10,543 bases of DNA from contig JAFRLP010000663.1 in the NCBI GenBank assembly GCA_017431185.1, positions 1-10,543 on the forward strand, written 5' to 3'. The notes beneath the pieces are model-generated. The model worked only from the letters and a program-made list of their open reading frames with translations, did not search any database and was not told the origin of the DNA. A program made the position numbers and the translations under genes. Source of the DNA: Victivallales bacterium. GTDB lineage: Bacteria > Verrucomicrobiota > Lentisphaeria > Oligosphaerales > Oligosphaeraceae. Positions 6,581 through 10,543 of this stretch are shown here, one piece after another. Every line of letters begins with the position of its first letter. Position 1 is the first letter of the stretch.

Positions 6581-7831
6581 CTACAGGTACAGGTAGTCGT
6601 TGAGGACGGGCTGAAGCCCCTCGCCCTCCATGTCACGGTACATCGCCTTCAGGCTTCGGCCATCGGCAATCTCAAACTGCTCATCCCCTTCCTCCTTCCC
6701 CTCTTTGCCAGTGTATTTGCTCTCGTGGTCGCCAATGCCCGTGGAGACTCCCGCGGAAATCTTGGTGGCCGCGATTTTGGCGATGCCATTGCGGAAACTG
6801 GCGCTTTCCCGCGAAGAGACGGTGATGCCCGCAAAGGGCAGGAAGATGCGGTACGCGCACAGAATCTGGCACAGTTGACGCTCATGCACATCCAGCGGAT
6901 TGATGGCTGCGTTATTGACAATCGGACGCAGGCGCGGGCACGACAGGGACATCTCCGCATGGGGATACTTTCGCTGGAGAAAATGCACGTGCAGCCCCGT
7001 CGCCAGGGCGTCCTTGCGGAAGTCCGCCAATCCCAGAAGCGCCGAGAAGCCGCAGCCGCGCATCCCCCCCATCAGGGCGCGTTCCTGCGCGTCGAAGCGA
7101 TAAGGCCACACCCTCTTGTGCCCGGCCAGATGGAGTTGCTCGTAGCGGGTGGTGTCGTAGGTCTCCTGAAAGACGGTGACGTAATCCACGCCCTTTTCGT
7201 GCAGATGGCGGTACTCGTCCACATTCAGGGGATAGACCTCGACCCCGACCATGCGGAAGTACTTGCGCGCCAGAGCGCATGCCTCGCCGATGTACTCCAC
7301 CCCGCTCTGCGCACGGCTTTCCCCCGTCAGGATGAGGATTTCCTCCATCCCCGACTTGGAGATGACCTGCATCTCATGTTCCATCTGCCCCATGTCCAGC
7401 CGCATCCTGCGGATGTGGTTGTAGCAGTTGAATCCGCAATAGACGCAGTAGTTCTCGCAGTAGTTGGCGATGTACAACGGCGTGAACAAATAGACGGTGT
7501 TGCCGAAATGGCGGACAGTCTCCCGCCGCGCCCTGGCCGCCATCTGCTCCAGGAACGGCTCCGCCGCAGGGGAGAGCAGCGCCTGAAAATCCTCAATGGT
7601 GCAGTTCTCATGCTCCAATGCGCGCAGCACCTCCCTGGCGGTGAATTGTTCGGGCGCGTACTCCCCTACCCTGCTCATCACCCTTTCACGGATATCCGAC
7701 TGGATGACCTCCATTCCAGGAAGGTACTCCATGATGCTCCGCCTGGAGCCCGGGTCATTCTCCAAGGCGTGCTTCTTCGCCAGCGCTTCCGGCGAAAGAT
7801 ATTCGGAATCCACAAAATACTGGTTGTCCAT
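6581..7831 (-). CDS. thiH: 2-iminoacetate synthase ThiH (radical SAM tyrosine lyase)
   Basis: A 416-residue radical SAM enzyme. It cleaves tyrosine to p-cresol and dehydroglycine, the glycine-derived precursor ThiG uses for the thiazole ring; this is the anaerobic alternative to ThiO. The [4Fe-4S] motif is CENYCVYC (Cys125, Cys129, Cys132) inside [11 protein letters not shown]...GFNCYN. Other ThiH signatures include [67 protein letters not shown] and a C-terminal ADGRS...[11 protein letters not shown]. The length exceeds E. coli ThiH (377) because of an N-terminal extension. The stretch around [13 protein letters not shown] (35-47) looks family-like, which supports the ATG at 7831 even though that start lies inside the open end of the thiG frame and has only a T-rich stretch, not an SD, upstream. 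The frame remains open upstream of the ATG. Confidence 0.95.
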   Translation of the reverse strand: MDNQYFVDSEYLSPEALAKKHALENDPGSRRSIMEYLPGMEVIQSDIRERVMSRVGEYAPEQFTAREVLRALEHENCTIEDFQALLSPAAEPFLEQMAARARRETVRHFGNTVYLFTPLYIANYCENYCVYCGFNCYNHIRRMRLDMGQMEHEMQVISKSGMEEILILTGESRAQSGVEYIGEACALARKYFRMVGVEVYPLNVDEYRHLHEKGVDYVTVFQETYDTTRYEQLHLAGHKRVWPYRFDAQERALMGGMRGCGFSALLGLADFRKDALATGLHVHFLQRKYPHAEMSLSCPRLRPIVNNAAINPLDVHERQLCQILCAYRIFLPFAGITVSSRESASFRNGIAKIAATKISAGVSTGIGDHESKYTGKEGKEEGDEQFEIADGRSLKAMYRDMEGEGLQPVLNDYLYL

Positions 7832-8664
7832 GTTCGAGAAAAAAATATTGGGCGATGCGCGACGCGAAAGCGGCGCGCGTTGCCGGAATAGTGGTGGGTG
7901 GAAAGCGTGGGGGGCGGGTCGGAGGCGGAGGCGCCGCGTTCGAGGACGCGGCCCAGGCCGGCGAGCCAGGCGGCGCGCCCAGCGGCGATGGCGTTGCGGA
8001 AGGCGGTGGCCATCAGGGGAATGTCGCCGGCGGTGGCGAGGGCGGTGTTGGCCATGACGGCTGTGCAGCCCATCTCCATTGCCTCGCAGGCCTGGGATGG
8101 ACGTCCGATTCCAGCGTCAACGATGACAGGCAATTCGATTTCATTGACGAGTATCTGGATGAATGGCTTGGCCTGCAGTCCCTGGTTGGAGCCGATGGGG
8201 GCCCCCAAGGGCATGATGGCCGCGGCGCCCGCCTTGCACAGGTCACGGGCGGCCATCAGGTCAGGGAACATGTAGGGCAGAACGACGAACCCGTCGTTCG
8301 CCAGGATTTCCGTCGCCCTGATGGTCTCCAGGTTGTCTGGCATCAGGTACTTGGTGTCCCGCATGATTTCAATCTTGACGAATGTCCCGCAGCCCATTTC
8401 GCGGGCCAGCCGGGCGATGCGCACCGCCTCGTCGGCGTTGCGCGCCCCCGAGGTGTTGGGCAGCAAGGTCACGCCCTTGGGTATGTAGTCCAGGATATTC
8501 TCGTGCTCTGCCGTGTTGGCACGGCGAACAGCCAGGGTGATGATTTCCGCGCCGGCGTGCTGGACGGCCGCCTGGATGAGACCCATGGAGTATTTTCCTG
8601 ACCCCAGAATGAAGCGTGAGGTGAAACGGTGTCCCCCCAACTCAAATGTGTCATTGTCTTGCAT
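7678..8664 (-). CDS. thiG: Thiazole synthase ThiG, with displaced stop codon and abnormal C-terminal tail
   Basis: ThiG condenses DXP, dehydroglycine and ThiS-thiocarboxylate into thiazole phosphate. Residues 1-250 are a normal Thi[48 protein letters not shown] with the Schiff-base lysine Lys97, [29 protein letters not shown] and [12 protein letters not shown], ending [14 protein letters not shown] (codon 250 ends at ~7915). ThiG proteins normally stop within a few residues after a motif like ASSPLTGFL. Here no stop occurs in this frame until 7678, adding a 78-residue W/R/S-rich tail, the last part of which is antiparallel to nothing known and simply reads thiH in another frame. The tail is probably not a real domain. 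The MQDN start, 7 nt after the thiF stop, was chosen over the frame's earlier ATG at 8766, which lies inside thiF. No SD is apparent. Confidence 0.9.
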   Translation of the reverse strand: MQDNDTFELGGHRFTSRFILGSGKYSMGLIQAAVQHAGAEIITLAVRRANTAEHENILDYIPKGVTLLPNTSGARNADEAVRIARLAREMGCGTFVKIEIMRDTKYLMPDNLETIRATEILANDGFVVLPYMFPDLMAARDLCKAGAAAIMPLGAPIGSNQGLQAKPFIQILVNEIELPVIVDAGIGRPSQACEAMEMGCTAVMANTALATAGDIPLMATAFRNAIAAGRAAWLAGLGRVLERGASASDPPPTLSTHHYSGNARRFRVAHRPIFFSRTWTTSILWIPNIFRRKRWRRSTPWRMTRAPGGASWSTFLEWRSSSRISVKG

Positions 8665-8671
8665 GTGCGTT

Positions 8672-9304
8672 CTATTCGGTTGTCGGTAGTGTGATGAGAC
8701 GAAGGATGGCCAGCGCCTGGTGGGCGGCGCACAGCAGAACACGGGCGGAGAAGAGCGGCGCGCCACCCGCCACGTCGCTCACGCCATCGCCGCAGAGGAT
8801 GAGGCGTCTGCCGATTTGACGGGTGCGGATGAGGTTGCCCTCCCCCAGTCCCGCCATCCCGTTTCCCGCGACAAGCCAGGCATCGGGAAAGCAGGCGAGC
8901 ACGGTGTTGACCAATGTCGCCTTGGCCTCGGCACAGTCAAAGGCCTCGCAGATGATGGGGAAGCCCGCCAAAAGCGCAGGGATGTTCTCCTCGGTCAGCC
9001 GCACGTTGGTGGTCGAAACCAGGCAGCAGGGCGCAAGTTCCGCCAACGTTTCCGCAAGGGCCTCCGTCTTGGGACGCCCCAACTGCCGTGGGAAATACTG
9101 CTGCCGATTGAGGTTGGAGAGTTCCACGCAATCGAAGTCAAAGAGATGCAGCGCCCCGACTCCGGCGCGCGCCAAGGCGATGGCGACGTTGGAGCCAAGC
9201 CCGCCCAGTCCGCACACGGCCACCCGGGCGGTCTCCAGCCTGGCCTGGTTCTCCTCGCCTTGACGGGCAGCCAGGGCCTCGCGCAGCACCTGACGGGTAA
9301 CCAT
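8672..9304 (-). CDS. thiF: ThiF-family (family 2) ThiS adenylyltransferase
   Basis: A 210-residue E1-like enzyme that adenylates the ThiS C-terminus so sulfur can be transferred to it. It has the nucleotide-binding [14 protein letters not shown] (28-41, GxGGxGS), then the acidic [16 protein letters not shown] (55-70) including the Asn-Arg-Gln ATP site, and [19 protein letters not shown] and VAGNGM. The length suits the short ThiF family 2 seen with ThiS in anaerobes; the CxxC pairs of the zinc site of E. coli ThiF/MoeB are absent. The ATG at 9304, one base after the thiS stop, has GGAGG 8 nt upstream, formed by the thiS terminal Gly codons. Earlier in-frame ATGs (9412 and later) lie within thiS and add no homology. 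thiG follows after 7 nt. Confidence 0.93.
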   Translation of the reverse strand: MVTRQVLREALAARQGEENQARLETARVAVCGLGGLGSNVAIALARAGVGALHLFDFDCVELSNLNRQQYFPRQLGRPKTEALAETLAELAPCCLVSTTNVRLTEENIPALLAGFPIICEAFDCAEAKATLVNTVLACFPDAWLVAGNGMAGLGEGNLIRTRQIGRRLILCGDGVSDVAGGAPLFSARVLLCAAHQALAILRLITLPTTE

Positions 9305-9305
9305 T

Positions 9306-9500
9306 TCAGCCGCCTCCGACAAAACTGACCACCTCCAGGACATCCCCGTCCTGCAAGACGGTCTCCGCGTATTTGGCTTTGGGAACGATTTCGCCGTTGC
9401 GCTCCACGGCAACCCTCTGCAAGTCGTATCTGGCCTCGGCCAAATACGCAGCCACGGTCTTGCCGGAAGCCTCGTGTTGTGTTCCGTTGATGGTGACCAT
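9306..9500 (-). CDS. thiS: Sulfur carrier protein ThiS
   Basis: A 64-residue ubiquitin-like sulfur carrier. It begins [10 protein letters not shown], has the typical beta-grasp pattern with [12 protein letters not shown] and [35 protein letters not shown], and ends in Gly-Gly-Gly, exposing the di-glycine tail that ThiF adenylates and that carries the thiocarboxylate to ThiG. The start at 9500 matches the family; a longer frame start at 9587 would run through the riboswitch terminator and is rejected. There is no SD between the terminator T-run and the ATG. It is the first gene of the operon, with thiF starting one base after its stop. Expression should be controlled by the TPP riboswitch directly upstream. 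Confidence 0.95.
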   Translation of the reverse strand: MVTINGTQHEASGKTVAAYLAEARYDLQRVAVERNGEIVPKAKYAETVLQDGDVLEVVSFVGGG

Positions 9501-9512
9501 ATCGGTTGGATG

Positions 9513-9550
9513 AAAAAAGGGCGGAAATCCCAACGGGGGGAATCTCCGCC
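9513..9550 (-). terminator. Riboswitch-controlled intrinsic terminator of the thi operon
   Basis: GGCGGAGAUUCC (from 9550) pairs fully with GGGAUUUCCGCC (to 9520), a 12-bp stem with two GU wobbles and a 7-nt loop, followed by C and six U (9518-9513). It ends 12 nt before the thiS ATG. It is the expression platform of the upstream TPP aptamer. Confidence 0.9.
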
Positions 9551-9569
9551 TGACGGCGTTCTTCTTCCC
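9538..9569 (-). promoter_or_regulatory. Alternative antiterminator fold linking aptamer P1 and terminator
   Basis: The 3' strand of P1 (GGGAA, 9569-9565) can pair with UUCCC (9542-9538) in the terminator 5' arm, with CGCC (9558-9555) and GGCG (9550-9547) forming an inner stem closed by a GUCA loop. This fold cannot coexist with either P1 or the terminator, giving a simple ligand-dependent switch. Inferred from base pairing only. Confidence 0.65.
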
Positions 9570-9651
9570 TACGTTGGCATAATCCAATTCAGGTCTGGCG
9601 GGTCGAAGTCCAAAACTTCCTCTCAGGCTGTGCGACAGCCTCCCCGAGAAG
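9564..9651 (-). ncRNA. TPP riboswitch (THI element)
   Basis: The minus strand reads the conserved aptamer: GGGGAGGCUG...CAGCCUGAGA, then ACCUG...UUGGAUUAUGCCAACG and UAGGGAA at the 3' side. P1 is formed by CUUCUC (9651-9646) with GGGAAG (9569-9564); P3 by GGCUGU/ACAGCC; an optional P3a hairpin by GAAGU/ACUUC. It binds thiamine pyrophosphate and controls thiS onward by premature termination. Confidence 0.95.
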
Positions 9652-9677
9652 ACGTTGCAAATGCTACAATGTATTCT

Positions 9678-9705
9678 AATATAACCCTGTTTTTCGAAAA
9701 AACAA
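9678..9705 (-). promoter_or_regulatory. Candidate promoter of the thi operon
   Basis: Minus-strand TTGTTT (9705-9700), 16-bp spacer, TATATT (9683-9678). The implied start near 9670 leaves a short leader before the riboswitch. The near-palindrome TGTTTTTCGAAAAAACA (9688-9704) overlaps the -35 and spacer and may be incidental. TAGAAT nearby is an alternative -10. Confidence 0.5.
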
Positions 9706-9715
9706 CCCGCTGGAC

Positions 9716-9742
9716 ACCGCTAACGCCGCTAATGCCGCGAAC
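9716..9742. repeat. Three 9-bp tandem units
   Basis: ACCGCTAAC, GCCGCTAAT and GCCGCGAAC follow each other without gaps. They lie in the short gap between the SDR stop and the thi promoter. No function is apparent, and no clear terminator for the SDR gene was found here. Confidence 0.5.
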
Positions 9743-9777
9743 TCAGCGTTGATGATTTCACCGCATCAAACAGCCTC

Positions 9778-10509
9778 TCACACCAGGAAGGGCTGCTTGT
9801 TGACGCGGTGGACGAGAATCTCGTCCACAACGGCATTGCCCCGGTTCTCCAACAGGAAAAGAACGATGTCGGCAATCTCCTCGGGGAGAATCATTCCGTC
9901 GGGGGTCAGGTCGGGGCGGGAGAGTTTGACCATGTCCGTATAGACGCCGCCCGGCGCGATGGCGTGGACGCGGATATTGTCCCGATAGCATTCGGCGGCC
10001 AGGCTCTTGGTGAAGCCCAGCAAGGCGTGTTTGGAGGCGGAATAGGCGCTCTGCAACGGATAGCCCGCATGGGAGGTGACGCTGGCCAGATTGATGATGC
10101 TGGCGGCGCTGGACTTCCGCAGGTACGGCAGGCATTTCTGCGTCAGAAAGAAGGGCGTCCGCACATTGATGTCCATGATGGAGTCGTACTCCTGCGGAGT
10201 CACGTCGGCAAACGGCGTGTTCTGGGCTGCCCCGGCGTTGTTGACGAGCACATCCACACCTCCGAAAGCGGAGACAGCCCGGGCAACCATGTTGTCCAAC
10301 TGCGTCAGGTCGGTCAGATTGCCTGGAATGGCGAGGCACTCCGTATGCCGGCTCACCAGCTGGCGCGTCGCCTCCAGTTTGGCCAGGTTGTTGCCGCCAA
10401 GCAAGGCCAGCCTCATCCCGCATTGCGCCAACCGAAGGGCGATGGCACGGCCAATGCCGCCGCCAGCGCCTGTAATCACCAGTATCTTGCCTGTCAAATC
10501 CTGCTTCAT
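9778..10509 (-). CDS. Short-chain dehydrogenase/reductase (FabG-like SDR)
   Basis: A 243-residue classical SDR, a soluble NAD(P)-dependent oxidoreductase. The Rossmann motif is TGAGGGIG (13-20); NNAG is at 90-93; the catalytic set is Asn115, Ser143, Tyr156 and Lys160 in YSASK; APGGVYTDM (185-193) is the cofactor-contact loop. After the beta2 strand LALLGGN there is no Asp (NAD) and no classical Arg, so cofactor preference is unclear. It resembles 3-oxoacyl-ACP reductases, but the C-terminus (VDEILVHRVNKQPFLV) lacks the common Gly-rich SDR ending, so a different alcohol or ketone substrate is possible. The start lies one base after a possible upstream stop codon, suggesting an operon. It is separated from the thi operon by a 277-bp control region, so it is probably not part of thiamine synthesis. 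Confidence 0.9.
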   Translation of the reverse strand: MKQDLTGKILVITGAGGGIGRAIALRLAQCGMRLALLGGNNLAKLEATRQLVSRHTECLAIPGNLTDLTQLDNMVARAVSAFGGVDVLVNNAGAAQNTPFADVTPQEYDSIMDINVRTPFFLTQKCLPYLRKSSAASIINLASVTSHAGYPLQSAYSASKHALLGFTKSLAAECYRDNIRVHAIAPGGVYTDMVKLSRPDLTPDGMILPEEIADIVLFLLENRGNAVVDEILVHRVNKQPFLV

Positions 10510-10510
10510 G

Positions 10511-10543
10511 TCACTTCACCATTGTTTTGACGGCGGCGGGGAC
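10511..10543 (-). CDS. Possible 3' end of an upstream gene (partial)
   Basis: On the minus strand the last 33 bases read VPAAVKTMVK and a TGA one base before the SDR ATG. Such tight spacing is typical of operons, but ten codons cannot identify a gene, and the outer 14 bases match a non-coding repeat arm, which argues against coding. Confidence 0.25.
   Translation of the reverse strand, partial: VPAAVKTMVK
10530..10543. repeat. Possible edge of a second copy of the palindromic element
   Basis: ACGGCGGCGGGGAC equals the reverse complement of 2713-2726, the outer right arm of the element at 2615-2724. The bases before it differ from those beyond 2726, as expected at a repeat boundary. GC richness makes a chance match possible. 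Confidence 0.4.

Noticed and set aside
6725..7891. A 388-codon plus-strand open frame
   Set aside because: Antisense to thiH, which has all radical SAM motifs; the product is low-complexity and unrecognisable.
7855..8601. Plus-strand open frame with a Gly-rich product
   Set aside because: Antisense shadow of thiG.
8665..8766. Longer thiG start at 8766
   Set aside because: The extra 34 residues overlap the end of thiF, lack ThiG similarity, and MQDN at 8664 fits both family length and operon spacing.
9305..9412. Longer thiF start at 9412
   Set aside because: The extension overlaps thiS in another frame; the start at 9304 has GGAGG at proper spacing.
9501..9587. Longer thiS start at 9587
   Set aside because: It would place codons through the terminator hairpin and the aptamer 3' side, and ThiS proteins begin at the MVTING-like strand.
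9808..10530. A 240-codon plus-strand open frame
   Set aside because: Antisense to the SDR gene; no motifs, while the SDR frame has a complete catalytic set.
1..10543. CRISPR array, tRNA, rRNA, transposase or prophage genes
   Set aside because: No regularly spaced repeats, cloverleaf-like segments, rRNA signatures or mobile-element proteins were seen on either strand.

Overview
The window looks like chromosomal DNA from an anaerobic, GC-rich, host- or sediment-associated bacterium, most plausibly Lentisphaerae (Victivallis-like) or a near relative in the PVC group. Three things point there. The thiamine genes are of the oxygen-independent type (ThiH rather than ThiO), and their proteins resemble clostridial homologues. 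A GntR regulator with a LacI-like sensor is joined to a prepilin-like reading frame carrying the FTLIEL signature, an arrangement I associate with Lentisphaerae. Several genes also start without a clear Shine-Dalgarno sequence. The phylum is an inference; no rRNA or marker gene is present.

Layout from left to right. Positions 1-153 hold a hairpin and a weak promoter candidate. A plus-strand gene (154-1275) encodes a cytoplasmic protein resembling polysaccharide deacetylases. All other genes are on the minus strand. Facing the first gene are an internally deleted prepilin remnant (1294-1403) and the GntR/LacI-type regulator that precedes it (1403-2527). The regulator has a strong sigma70-type promoter and a direct-repeat operator candidate over the predicted transcription start. 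Next comes a ~110-bp imperfect palindromic element (2615-2724).

The centre is one long minus-strand operon: thiS, thiF, thiG, thiH, a thiE/tenI-like gene, then a 1085-residue SWIM-type SNF2 helicase whose start overlaps the thiE-like stop by 8 bp. A TPP riboswitch (9564-9651) and a perfectly formed intrinsic terminator (9513-9550) precede thiS. The sequence allows mutually exclusive antiterminator and terminator folds, so thiamine pyrophosphate should switch the whole operon off by early termination. ThiS (sulfur carrier, C-terminal GGG), ThiF (adenylation), ThiG (thiazole synthase) and ThiH (tyrosine lyase giving dehydroglycine) together make the thiazole phosphate. The ThiE-like protein would then couple it to the pyrimidine or aromatise the thiazole. 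The pyrimidine genes thiC and thiD are not in the window.

Upstream of the thi promoter lies an SDR oxidoreductase gene (9778-10509). The right edge ends in 14 bases identical to the outer arm of the palindromic element, so a second copy may begin there.

The most interesting points are: thiG has lost any stop codon near its expected end and runs 154 bp into thiH in another frame; a SNF2 helicase is wired into a vitamin operon; the prepilin remnant sits behind the regulator; and the palindromic element may be dispersed.
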